Assembly (NCBI GenBank): GCA_001600415.1
Contig: BCJX01000013.1
Coordinates: 600,777 to 664,776, forward strand
Direction of reading: 5' to 3'
Length of the DNA: 64,000 nt
DNA from: Pascua guehoae
Taxonomy: Eukaryota > Basidiomycota > Tremellomycetes > Trichosporonales > Trichosporonaceae
Shown: one piece after another, positions 11,069 through 22,823 of the stretch
Layout of the letters: every line of letters starts with the position of its first letter
How positions within the stretch are numbered: position 1 is the stretch's first letter
Made by a program: the position numbers and the translations under genes
Notes under the pieces: model-generated
What the model saw: the letters and a program-made list of their open reading frames with translations, nothing else
What the model was told of the DNA's origin: nothing
The model's database searches: none

Positions 11069-14000
11069 CTACATGTACCAAGCGACGCGGTTGACTGTGT
11101 ACGTTAGCGTCCGCCAGCACGCGTGTTAGCAGGGGCAGGATGACTCACTGGCCGCGTTCTGGAAGCGACGCGCTAAAGGAATGTCAGCAAAGATCGCATA
11201 GTGCCATGACTTGGTCACTCACCAATGAGCAGAGGGTTGAACTCGCGTGTCTGCTGGCGACCCGATACCGTGGTAGCCTCCTCCGAGGCGTCGTCCTCGA
11301 CGTACGCCATGTAACGCGCCTGGGTCGCGATGATCTGTGGGGTGAGCAGGGTGCCGCGTGTGATGGTCGAGACAACGTACGTCGGCGTAGTACGCCACGG
11401 GAATGAGCTGCGCTGTTAGCGTTGATCTACGATACGCCTCCACTGGAGTTACTCACCGAGACCGAACGCGTCGCACGCGCAAAGGTGTAGCAGAGCTGGT
11501 GGACGAGCGTCTGCATGCTGTCGGCCGTAAACTGAAAGTCAGTCATCCAACCAAGCCAGTAGAGATCAAGGCGACTCACGGCGTTTTCATCCTTGAGCAC
11601 CACGCTGGAAAGAGTTAGCAATGACGCGTCCCAGCACGAGCAAACATATACGTACTAGTGAGTCGGGCGCGCCGTACCCTGGAGACCGGCATGAGCCTGC
11701 AGGTAGAAATCGAAAGCGCGCGGGTGCGTGACGCCCTGGTCGACGACGGTGCCAGCCTTGAGATTGCCGGTGCGGTCGATCGAGTTTTGATCATTAGGGT
11801 TGGCGAAGAAGCGCATGTTATGCTGTGAGCCGTCAGCGACAGGGCAATGGTATACGGGTGCTCGATCGTCTGACTCACGCGCTTGGCGCAAATGGTGAAC
11901 GTCACCTTTGGCTTGATGTTAAGTTTGGCGGCGGCCTTCTTGATGGCCTCAACCTCCTTGCTAAACTTGTTAGCGGCCAAACAGGTCGCAGCGGACATGA
12001 ATCACTCACTCGCAAACCTCCTGGTACTGGCCCTCGGAAACACCGTCGCGGAAGAACAAGATCTTGGCAGGGTAGTTCTTCGTGTTGGCTTGGAACGTTT
12101 TGAGATGGTGCTCCATCATCGCCGCCAGATCGTTGATGATTTCGCTATCAAGTCAGCATAGCGCATGCTGGTTCAACACGACGGCGCAGTGACACGTACA
12201 CGCGACCCTCTTGGAGGCGCACCGAAGGCTCGAACTTGACATTGTCGCCGTTGACGGCTGACACGGTGACGGCAATGGATGGCTGAAGGAGGCCGCGGCC
12301 ACCAGGAGGGTGCGTGACCTAGATGGTATCAGCTCTGTTCTCGTTGCCTTGGGTGCCACTCACATCCGCGCCGATGAGCATCGTCGTCTTGTCCAGCTAG
12401 AGGCAGTCAGTATTTTGTCCACACGGGTGATGGGAAACCAAACACTTACGACTGGGCTCGGTACCTCGTGGGTAACGCCGCCCAGCTTTTGCTGGATTTT
12501 CATTGCGACTATTGTCAGTCGCCGTTCTCTCACGGACAAGAAAGCAGACTCCTCACCGTTGCCACAGTACTGGTCGAGGCCGCGTTCGTTCTTGAGCTTC
12601 TGCGCGACGAGGCACTGCGTCACGATCGGCTGTGCAAGTGTCAGAGCAGTGGGCACAAGAGGTTTGAGTAACATACCGCCTTCAGTTGCATGGCTGTAAT
12701 GTCAGCAGTGTCGAACGGATTAACCAACTACTTACCTGCAATGTGCTTGATCTCCTGATACATAAAGGTATCCTTGCGCTGGGGTCTGTCAACTTGGCCA
12801 CCTCCACCGTCGAGACACGAATGTTGTTACTTACCGGGAGAATAACTACAATCAACTGCGGGTCCATCTTGGACTGCTTGAAAGCTTCGCGCGCGCCGGC
12901 AGTAAGAGCCTCCCGGATGGACGTGCGTCCTCCCTCAATCAGAGGAGGCTGCTTGTTTTCAATGCGCACGCCTACGCTTGTCAGCTGAATCGCAAATCTA
13001 GTGCACCCACCATAGCGCTCGACCTGGCCCACAAAGCTGGCGGTGGTCAGCGATGCAAGGCGTAGTCAGTAAGGGGACGTACAAGCGGATAAAGTTCTCT
13101 GCAAATGTCAGCTGCAAGTCTAGAGCGGGCGGGACTCACGCATATCCTGCGTGCGGAAGTAGTTATCCAGGCTAACGACGGACCAGCACTTGAGGGCAGC
13201 GCCCGGGCGGCAAAACTGTACGTCTCGGAGGTTCCAACCGCTGCAGTGTCAGCACTCGCCATGGTTCGTCAAACTCACCCGTTCATGCAGCGAGCCTTCT
13301 TGCCACGGGCGTACGAGACCTGGGGCTCGGGGAGGATGCGGGCGTTGACCTTCATCATGTTCGCATTCACCTCGAGGCCCCACGCCTTGAGCTTCGGCAA
13401 GCTGCTGTAGTCGAGCTTGCGGCGCCAGTCTTTGATGCCCATGCAGCGCTCATGGGGCTTCTGCGCGGCGACCTTGATCATGTCCGCAGCCTGGTTCGAG
13501 CTGAGTTGCGAGAAGGGAACGGCGTTGAAGTCATTCATCATGACCAGCTCGATACTACCCTGTCAGCGCAGCCCTCGTGGGATGCTTGCATGCTTGGTCG
13601 GTGTGGATGGTGTGACTCACGGGACCATGAAGCGCTTGCCGTACACAACGCAGGGAAGACGAGGCTTCTGAATCGTAATGTTAAACTGCTGCTTGAAGTA
13701 CTGGATAAGGTTGACTTTGCGGTCGGGAGCTCCATCCTGGCCGTTAACGACAAAGGTGATCTCCGATGCAGGCTGCACGGAGAAGCTCTTGAGCGTGAAC
13801 ACGCGGTCCGACTTCTTGTACGGCAAGGTAAACTTGGCGTTGTAGAGGAGCTTGCTGAGGCGCTTGGTCTGCATCGGGCTCAGCTCGTTGATCTCTTGGT
13901 GACCGCCACCCGGTGGCGCGCCACCGCGCATCCCACCACGACCACCACGGCCTCCACGGCCGCCGCGACCGCCGCCGCCGCCACCGAGGCCGAGAACCTC

Positions 14001-15343
14001 TGGGATCAGGCGCTGATGATGTTAGCTGTCACGCACCAACAGGCATTGAATACTCACCGTAAGGGGGCCCGACTTGAAGAAGGCCGTAAAGGCGCAGTCA
14101 AGCTGAACGGCCGGGAAACCGCTACCGGTCGGGCGGAACGACCTGCAAGTGTTAGTTAGATGCCAAACTGTGAAAAACGGTACCACGTACTGCATGAAGC
14201 CCTTGCCCACCACGGCTCCATCCGAGATGGGCTGCGCGCCGTCTGCACGTTAGTTCCGCCTACATGCACACACTGGACTTACCGGCGCCAAAGAAGCGGC
14301 CACGAGCACCCATGGGGGTGTACTGGCGCGAGGGGGCGTCGCGAAGGAGAATGTTGACGGCCTGGACGGCGGTTTGCTGCAAGTGTGTGAGCGTGCGAGT
14401 GAAAGATAGTCAAGGAGGACTTACCACAATCTCCTGCTCTTGGGTGGATTGGCGATTGTCGGGCTTGCAGAAGCGCATCACCGAGTCAAGGTCGATAGTC
14501 TGCGCGTACTGGAGGACGACCTTGAAACGGCGCTTGTCATCAAGCTCGCGACCAGGCTCGGGGAGGGCGACCACAATCTCCTTCTTGCCGTTCGGGTTTA
14601 ACGTGAACTTGACTGGGGTGTACACGTTCTTCCTGTGAAGGGTGTTAGCGTGATCCCCCGTGTACTGGTCGTCAGGCACACTCACTGGAGGTCGTATGCC
14701 GAGCCCGTGAAAGCCAGCTTGTCCGGCGACGACTCGCCGTCACGGCAAGCCTGAGCCCAGATCTTGCCAGCGAGAGGCTTGGGCATCCTGACGGTCAGTA
14801 CATGTCAGGCCAAGTCTGCACCTACTTCTGGTTGGCAACTTTGACGACCGGCACGATGTCCACGTCGTAGTGGCTGGTGTTAGCAGGGAAGAGGTACCAT
14901 GTTGTTCGAGGAACTCGAGGAACTCACTGGATCTCCACCGGCTTGGTGGTGCGAACAGCGTACATGTTCGCCTCGACCTGGATCTTGGTCCCCTTGGTGC
15001 CGAAGCCTAGATTGTGTCAGCAGCGTAGTGGTTGTCAGACGGTCAGTGGACGAACCGGGGCGAGGCGCAGCATCTGTTGGGCGTCAGCTTGTCGAGCGGT
15101 GCGGTGAGCGTTGACGACAGCACGTACCGGTCAGAAGCAGGTCGTGCTTCAGGGTGAGAGCACCCATAGCCTGGTGGAGATGCTCCACCTCGCCCGGGGA
15201 GGGCTATTGTATTGTCAGCACAAGAGCAGTCGGGTGCGGGGATGTTGTTGTGGGCTCGTTGGATGGCACTCTACGAGTCGCGCTGAGGAAGGAGGGTGTC
15301 GACAAGGAAGCGTACTCACCGGCTTGGGGGCCTTGGGCGGCAT
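11069..15343 (-). CDS. Argonaute (RNA interference effector)
   Basis: An Argonaute of roughly 945 residues spread over about 30 exons, from MPPKAPKP at 15343 (24-nt first exon) to VAWYM then stop at 11069. In order: N domain, linker 1 (ArgoL1), PAZ region (FKQQFNITIQKPRLPCVVYG), MID (ALKCWSVVSLDNYF), and PIWI with IGADVTHPPGG, EIINDLAAM and FFRDGVSEGQYQEV. These supply Asp, Glu and Asp of the slicer tetrad. The fourth position is in LIPVAYYAD, so it is Asp where human AGO2 has His; Asp is accepted there in other slicing Argonautes. An RGG box (GGRGGRGGRGG) lies at about 13930-13985, between ArgoL1 and the PAZ region, an unusual site. At least two exons are only 16-17 nt (around 13085-13098 and 12678-12694). 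It acts with small RNAs in transcript and transposon silencing; the window does hold inactive-looking transposon fragments. Confidence 0.92.
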
Positions 15344-17831
15344 TGTGTCGTTGCTTGCAAGTGCTGGTGTGGTCAGTCTCACTGTGCAGGCGGAGGGAAG
15401 GTGTGGCATGTTGGCAAGGCGCCGCGTCAAAGGAAGGAGCACGGTCTGTGGTGAATGGTGACATACTCACGGAGCTAGCCAGGAGCTTGGTAGCGGCAGG
15501 CGTGGTGAGGACGACCAGTGAACAGGTGGTGTCGTCGAGGGGTATGATCGCAAGTAGTGAACAAGTGAAGAAGAGAGGAGCGGTTGCGCGGTCGTGAAGT
15601 GCAAGCTGGGGAGGAGGGGAAGTGAGTGAAGGGGAAGTGGGTTGACGAGGAAGAGGGCGCGTCATGGCCATTCTTAAAGCCAGCTCCCACGGCCAGCCCC
15701 GCCCAGCCAAACCCAAACAAAGTGTGGAGTGTGGCACTTTCGCCCTCCCAGTTGCTTCCGTCTCGCCACACCTTCCTTTGCCTTGCCCCGTGCAGACCGC
15801 AGTCTCTGGGTTGACTACGCCCGCTGCGCCCGTGTGCTGCGTGCCCATGCTAGGAAAACGAGGGTACCCGAGGTGTGTGTGTGCATGCCGCGTGTTCCCC
15901 CAGAATGGTACATGGTCGTGAGGTCGTTGTCGAGTTTCTCTGCACTAGAGGTCTGAGCGCCACACGCCGCCACCGACAGTCCGCCGCGGGGGGGCGACTA
16001 CGATCACTTTGGCAATCCAGCGTGTCGCAGAGTGACACCCAGCACAGTGATCGATCATTCGATAACCTCCGATGCGCGCGGCGTGCGCCATCATTTGGGG
16101 GTGGCACTCCTGCTGGCCCAAAGGTGCCAAGGTGCGAGCGTGGATGATGGGCGGACGACAAGGGGATCTGGCATATCGTGAGAATCATTCTTTCAACGCC
16201 TAGCTCGGATACATTTCGGCGCGGCGCACACGTTATCGCGCCTCACACACACAAGGCAGTGCGGGAACTAATGTGCCCTGATCCAGGCAATGAGGACGGT
16301 GCAGGGGGTGGAGTTGTGCGGGAGGCTAGTCTGCCTCTGGCACCCGTCAGCACACCAGACCATCAGGTGATCAGGGAAGCTGATACACCAACACCACACG
16401 TCCGCATGTCCGCACAGGTACATACCACGCGCCACGACACACTTTCACAGGATCAAAGGACCAGTACCGTACCATGGCATACAACATAATGTCATCCGTC
16501 GTGGGCGGTCTTTGGGACTCTAGCAGGTGGTGCCCGTCGCCTCGGCACTTGTTGGAGTGGTTCGGAGCTCAGCTGCCGGCGACCATTCTGGGTCCGAGTG
16601 TGCGGTCATGCCAGAGGCAGTGGTCGTGCAGATGATAGAGGGAAAGGGAGGGCAATCGTGCAAGGCAACCTCATGTGTGCCCAGGCACAGAACACATGGA
16701 CGAAGCACACACAGCTCGCACACCCGCCCCATTGCGCCACACGGGGACCAGAACCAGGAGTGTCGGGCACGGTGAGCGCCTCGCTGCCTGGCCATGGTAG
16801 AAGCTTGCCACTAAGCTTGTGAATCCGTGAGGTAAACGCCACAAAAGTTTGTCGCCAACGGGAGAGGAAAGCAGAGGACCGCTACCCAGCCCCTCTGTCA
16901 CTGTTCATTGAGCGTCCTAGCGGCCATTCCGTATCTGTGTATCGGTAGTGTGAGGTCCGTCCATGGTCGGGAAGCTCCGCACTTGCCAGTGAACATCAGT
17001 TACAACTGTACACGGTCGCTTTCAACGAGTGACGCGAATCGGGGTGCGCACATCATGAGATCATAAGGGGAGGCCGCGACGCGTCTGGCAAGGCTCCTGT
17101 GGATCAAGCTTCTGCGGCACGTGCGGCACGGGAGACGCGAATCGAGGTCCATGCCATGGATCGGGGTAGACCATCGACTCTGCCTATCCTGGCGTGAGCT
17201 TTGGGAGGGGCTCAAGCAGCCACGTGGGGCCTGGTCCAGTCAACTGCATTCATGCATATCCAGCTTTCGCTACCAACAAGAGTGAGAGCTCTCGCTACGC
17301 TCCCTTGCATCCTTTGAGATCACTCCTCCGGTGGGAGGCTGGACTGGAGACAGGCCCGGACTGGATCAACGCATCTGCAGTGACTGGTTCCGGTTCATCG
17401 ATCATCCTTGAACGTGGAGAGAGCATCAAGCAGCGGCTACAAGCCACCAGGCACGCCGAATGCGGAGAGTCTGAGTGTGCCATGCCAGGACCGTTGTTTC
17501 CCTTTCCAATGCACCCTCAAGTCTGCCTTCCCGATTTGTACGACATCAGATTGTAGTAATGTGAGAACAGATCTGCAGGTTTGGATGGTGGTAGAGGACC
17601 GTCGCTCGATCGATGTTTTGAACCGTGAAGCGAATCGCGTTTACCTCTCGATGGGAATTAGGATGGTTGTCATATGGATTCGTGTGGGTCAGTGCTTCAG
17701 CAGCATGACAGTGCAATGTATTCGGTCCACCAGAGAAAAAACGCCATCCACGTAGAGGTCAACAGCCACACGCCCACACTCTTATCCATTTCATCTTCGA
17801 CATACAATACCCATACCCATGACTCCCACGT
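15344..17831. other. Argonaute upstream region and gene-poor spacer
   Basis: About 2.5 kb without a recognisable gene. The first 500 bases are the likely Argonaute promoter and 5' UTR; the plus strand has a CT-rich block near 15620-15800. ORFs such as 17194-17556 (plus) show no conserved motif, poor codon structure and no good splice partners. I see no RNA gene or repeat family here. Confidence 0.5.
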
Positions 17832-20090
17832 CTACTCGTCACCAGCTGCCTCTGCCATACGCTTCCGCCAGCGCTTCTGAGTCTCTATAGCCTCGAGGAA
17901 GATGTCATACTTGGCATCGAGGAGCCGGCGCTCGGCCTTGCCCAGGTCGCCCTTCGCGGGTTCGATCCGTGTGGCGGACGGTGTCATGTCGACCATAATG
18001 TCCCAGAGCTTTGTGCCATTTTCAGCCTTTTTCGCGGCATCCTGGGTCGTGATCGGCTCGGGGGATGCGGTGTGCTGCTCGTATGCGAAGCGACCCAGCA
18101 TGGCGGATCCGAGTACGACGGCGGCGGAGGGGTGAGGCGGGATAATGACTGGCATCTGGAGGACGGTGGCGAGGAGGTTCATGAGGGCGAGGTTCTTGGC
18201 TTGGGAACCTGGGTGTTAGAAGGTGGCGCCAAACCGCAAGAGACGTGGGCTTGGAGGAAACTGGATGGGGAAGTCCCCTGCACATTTGTACACCAAGAGA
18301 ATGAAAGTGAGGCGTGTGTAGGGTGCGAAGGCATTGCACTCATAGGTTGGCAGAGATGTAGTATAGTCAGGGCAGGATAATAACACTCACCACTCATATA
18401 GATCGAATCAATCTGGTGGCCCTTGGCGTTCATCGTGTCCACAATGTGGCGCGTCTGCAGTGCGATCGCTTCGAGTGTAGCGTGGAACTTGGCAGCAAGG
18501 TCGTCAATGCCGTCCGCGAGTTCAAGGCCACAGATCATGCCACGCATCTTGGGGTCGGCGAGGGGCGAGCGGTTGCCGTGCAGGTCTGGGTAAAAGTGGA
18601 GATCTTTTGTGAGGTGAGCTGGTGTGTGTCAGCACGCTGGCGGTGGAAGAAGCGACCGTTCATGAAGACATACTCTGCGTCGGGACGCCTTCAGCCTTTT
18701 GCATGGCGTCGAGGCGCTCGCCGAGAAGATCATATGTGCTCTTCCCCTCCTTCTTGGACATTTCGACCAGGCGCGCATACGCCGGATGGGTGGTCATGAC
18801 AAAGTCAATGAGCTGGCCGGTCGACGACTGGCCGCCCTCGTTCATCCAGTACCCAGGGAAGATGGCGTCGCGGTAAGGACCCCAGACGCCAGGGACAAGC
18901 ACACCGTCCTTGCTCTGGGCGAGGTGGCACGAGCTCGTGCCTGCGACAACTGCAAGGCGGCGCGCCGCGTCGTCGAGCGTGGGCGGCTTCTCCTTTGTGC
19001 CGTCTGCAGATGTAGCCGTGGCTGCGACAGTGCCGATCCATCCAGAGTAGGCATCGATCACGCCACTTCCAACAGCAGTACCCTCCACGAGACCAAGGTC
19101 GGCCGCTGCCTCTTTGCCCAGGCCTGAACCCACGGGCTGGCCAGCAGTGAGGACCAGTCCGTTCTTGCCTGGGATGCCACCGAGCTGCTCAAAGTCACTC
19201 TGGACGAGATCTTCCAGCCCAATCTTGTTCAAGAAGCGCGCAGACCACCCGTCTTTGCTGATTTCCTCTTTGCCGCCGTCGCATGCGTGCGTCATCGTGG
19301 TGCCTGGAGGGACATACGAGTATTTGCAGGCCAGGGAGCAGTTGGAGCGCGCGAGTGATCCAGTGGCGCGATACGTGAGATAGTCTGGCAGGTCGAAGAA
19401 CATGCACTCCTTGAATTTGTCGGCCGACATGTGCTTTTTGAGCCAGAGTGTCTTAGGTGCCTCCATCTCAAGCTGCGGTGGTCAGAGACACAGCACCTGC
19501 AGGCTCAACTGATTGGCTGAATCCAGTACCATACGAGACGAACTGGGGTAGCCATGAACTCACGCTCATGGTCCCTCCAACAAACTCGAGGACACCCTCG
19601 CCGGTGCTGTTGATAAGGGCGGCCTCATCCTCGGCACGATGATCTGCCCAGAGAATAACGTTCCATTCCCCCTCCTTGCCAAGGTTGCTGTCGCTCTCCT
19701 TGCCCGCCTCTCCGCGGTTGATGCTAATGGGCGTTCCCTTGCGATCCACGACGGCAAGGGAGCATGTCGCGTCAAAGCCAACGCCTTTGACGGCGGCGGG
19801 GTCGACGCCAGTCTCCTTCAGCAGTGCGCGACAGCACTTTGCCAGCGCGTTCCAGATGTCGGACGTTGACTGCTCAAAGATCCGGTGGTCGGACTGGGAT
19901 CTGTTCGTCTTGGTTGCCTCTGTAGAGTCAGGCGTGCCATCATGAACAGAGACATCGGCACGCACGCGAGTGGTCGGCAATGAGCTTGCCATTCCGGTCA
20001 ACTAGGCAGGCGCGACCCGAGCCAGTGCCGCTGCATGTGAGCCCAGGTCTGCCGGGGAACGTACACGTCAAAGCCGATAAAGTACTCCAT
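17832..20090 (-). CDS. FGGY-family carbohydrate kinase, D-ribulokinase type (YDR109C/FGGY-like)
   Basis: A 616-residue sugar kinase in six phase-consistent exons: 20065-20090, 19966-20030, 19564-19919, 18674-19472, 18391-18618, 17832-18208. The short first exons join to MEYFIGFDVGTGSGRACLVD, the N-terminal nucleotide-binding phosphate-1 loop. Later come FEQSTSDIWNAL, GVGFDATCSLAVVD, WADHRAEDEA, the ATP-fold AVVAGTSSCHLAQS, and FYPDLHGNRSPLADP with SIYMSGSQAKN (the GGG/adenosine region). These match the YDR109C/FGGY subgroup, which phosphorylates D-ribulose to D-ribulose 5-phosphate and has been described as a metabolite-repair enzyme. The intron at 19920-19965 is stop-free in one frame, so naive prediction would start the protein late. 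Cytosolic location is inferred from the lack of targeting signals. Confidence 0.9.
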
Positions 20091-22823
20091 TTGTGCGGGC
20101 GGCTGGGAGGGAGGTTGGGTCAGAACTGGGCGGACTTTGAGTGGGCGGCTGTGAAGGTTCTCGCTGTTCTGGACTCCAATATTCGTCAGCCGGCGTTGAG
20201 ATTCGAGGGTTGTGAGTCTTGCGAACAAGATTAGAGGTCAAAAGTGTGCTTTCAGAGGTTGTGGTGTGGGGGACGAGTTGAAGTAGTGGGCTGCGAGTTC
20301 AGACCGGCGGCTATGGGGCGGCAATGGACGCCTTCGGCATCTCCCGGTGCCGGTCGGCGACCTGCCGACATTCCTCAAGAGCGGGAGTATGATATTGATG
20401 CTTCCGCCACGTTGCTCTCGTTCCTGAACTATCCAAGAATGACACGAGATGGTGTGAGGTTGTTCTTTAAATGGGTGACCCGTTCTAATTGCTGATGACG
20501 TGGGTGCGTGGGATGAAACATGAATATCAGGGAAAATCAGGGCCCACGGGAGAGGGTTGCAGTCCCTGGCGTCTCATGTGGCATCGCCATTTCGGACAGC
20601 CCCAGAACCTACACACAGGAAGCTCCATTCGGTACGCCACCGCAAATGCACGTCCATCAGGCTTGGCGGTGCAATTAAAACGAAGTTTAGCTTTCGGGAC
20701 GAGGGAGACATGGGGAAATGGGGGAGAGTTTGACATTGCATTGCCATGATGCTTCAGTTTGCATTGCCATGTCTTGAAGAGGGGGTGGCGGTGGGCCTGT
20801 GGGAAGGCTGGAAGGTTAGTGTTCCACGGTTTTGGCCAAGTCGGCTGACAGCTGCCCAGCATGTTCAGCTGGGTCCAAGAACAATGCCCCACCGCCGTTC
20901 TTAGATCATGCTCTAAACGCAATGTACTGTAGCCTGTAACAGGGAATGCGCACTTTTCCCAGTCCCGTTGCTCCACAGTTTATGGTATCGAGGGTACCCT
21001 CCCAAAAGGTAACTAAAGCTGAGCTTGCTGAATTGCTGAGACGGAAGCAAAGAAGATTGTAGACGCACCGTCCCGGCGGCCGAATGAGACAGGGTCGTCA
21101 AAATGGCACATGGCCGGCCACTCGTTCAGGAAGCCGAGAGCAAAAAGTGTGCATACTGTACCGACCACCTCAGGGGCCTCCATACGGTGCACCGGGACGG
21201 ATACGCCTCTCCTTCCTTCGGCCTTCTGGTAATGCACACTCACACTCCATGGAGTCATGACAGGAGCATAGCGGAAGAGCAGGTCAGTCTCGTGTCTGCT
21301 CTACGCTCTACATACCTACCGCCGTACTGTGATACCGGGAGGACCCGCTCGGACGTATATGACCACCGCCACCCCCTCCAGGAGACCGTCCGATATCGCT
21401 GAACCCCTGTCGGCTGCCCCTGTTGGTAGAGCAGTATCACCTAGCGGTGCAATGCTGCACCAAAGGAGCAACAGCAGCTTTGCCCCTGTCTACATACTCT
21501 GGATGTAACGAGCCCGCACGTTGATGGTCTTGGCAGTCTAACCCAGCCTTCAAAGCGCTGAACACCGAGCCGCATTTATCTCCATCACTCGCTCGATCCA
21601 AATACCATACCCAAGCACACAAGAGTGTGCGGTGTGAGCACTGCACGAGCATTTATTTACAGTAGAAACGCGCCACACGAAGCTTAGGCCGGGTGATTAG
21701 GGGTTTAGTAGTGTCGATATGGGTCGACTGTAAGTGAGCCAAGCCCTGTTGCGTTTCGGTCGCGTCGTCAGGTCGTCAGGATCAGGGGTTGGCAGTCCCT
21801 GAAAACAGTCGAGCAAGCTGCAAGCTGGCTGCTTTGGCATGTGTGAGCGTCTCTCCCTCCCTAGCTTCCCTACCTTCCGCCCCCCCGGCCGCCACACCCA
21901 CCCAAGAACCACCCTTCCGCCCCCCGCCCCCTTTCACTCAAGCCACCCAAGCACCACCACCCCCTGGCATTTTATTTCTTCATTTGCACGCCCCTGCCCA
22001 AACCTTGCTCCTCGTTGCTCCACTCAAACGACCCGCCGCTCGCTCGACGGGCAGACTCCAGTTCCTCGTGTTCCGTGTCGCAAGAGAGCACCGCTGTGCA
22101 CAGGTCTCCTTAGTCCTCAACCCCCAAGGCCGAGCACGCGCGCAACAAGCGAACGGCCGCCTGCCGCCTGCCGCCTGTCGCCTGGCTAGTCGCCGAGCTT
22201 GTTCACAGACGTCGACCGGTCTGGATCGTGGGTATCCATCACTTGCCATCTTGGATACGTACAAACTATCATATACGCCATTTACTCCCCCCCAACCTTC
22301 TCCGCGAAAGAACATAACTCAAGTCCCTCTCGCGGCCGTCACTCTTTTTCCCCCACACTCCACACTCCACGATCCCGACGTTCATTACCTCCTCCCAACT
22401 CCTTTTCTTGCCGACCCCTTTCCGTCGAGTGCCCACCCCCCCCGGCACTCCGTTTACGACCTCCACAGTGAGTCACACAACCGCCACACAATAGGCCGAT
22501 CCCGCCCGACTGCGCCATCGCTGCCCCCCTAACCACTTCAGCCTTCTCCTTCTTCACACCCGCATACTGGCAACAAGACGTCCATCTGTTTTGTTCAAGT
22601 TGCATCGCATTTAACGTGAGTGGCGGCGTCTCCGGTAGACCGGAGGCCACGAGGGGGCCCAGCGCGCACGAGCCCTCTAGTGGCTCCGCTTGTGATAACA
22701 GGGGTGCAATTGTGCCCCAGTGCGACGCACGTACTTAGGCAGACCCCTGAGCGCCACTGACAGTCACAGTCCTTTCATCACTCTCCTCTCTCCCCTCCCT
22801 CCCCCCTCCTCATACTCCTCCAC
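20091..22823. promoter_or_regulatory. Divergent spacer with CT-rich promoter and probable 5' UTR intron of the aspartic protease
   Basis: About 2.7 kb between divergent genes. Most of it (20.3-21.7 kb) shows no coding signal. From 21.85 to 22.6 kb the plus strand is strongly pyrimidine-rich, typical of promoters here. A probable 5' UTR intron runs 22616-22769 (gcatttaac then GTGAGT; branch cactgac, acceptor agtcacag) just before the start codon at 22824. The 247-residue plus ORF at 21789-22532 is Pro/Ser-rich translation of that CT-rich DNA and is not called. Confidence 0.5.

Noticed and set aside
21789..22532. 247-codon plus ORF before the yapsin-like gene
   Set aside because: Pyrimidine-rich promoter/5' UTR DNA gives a Pro/Ser/Leu-rich translation without conserved features.
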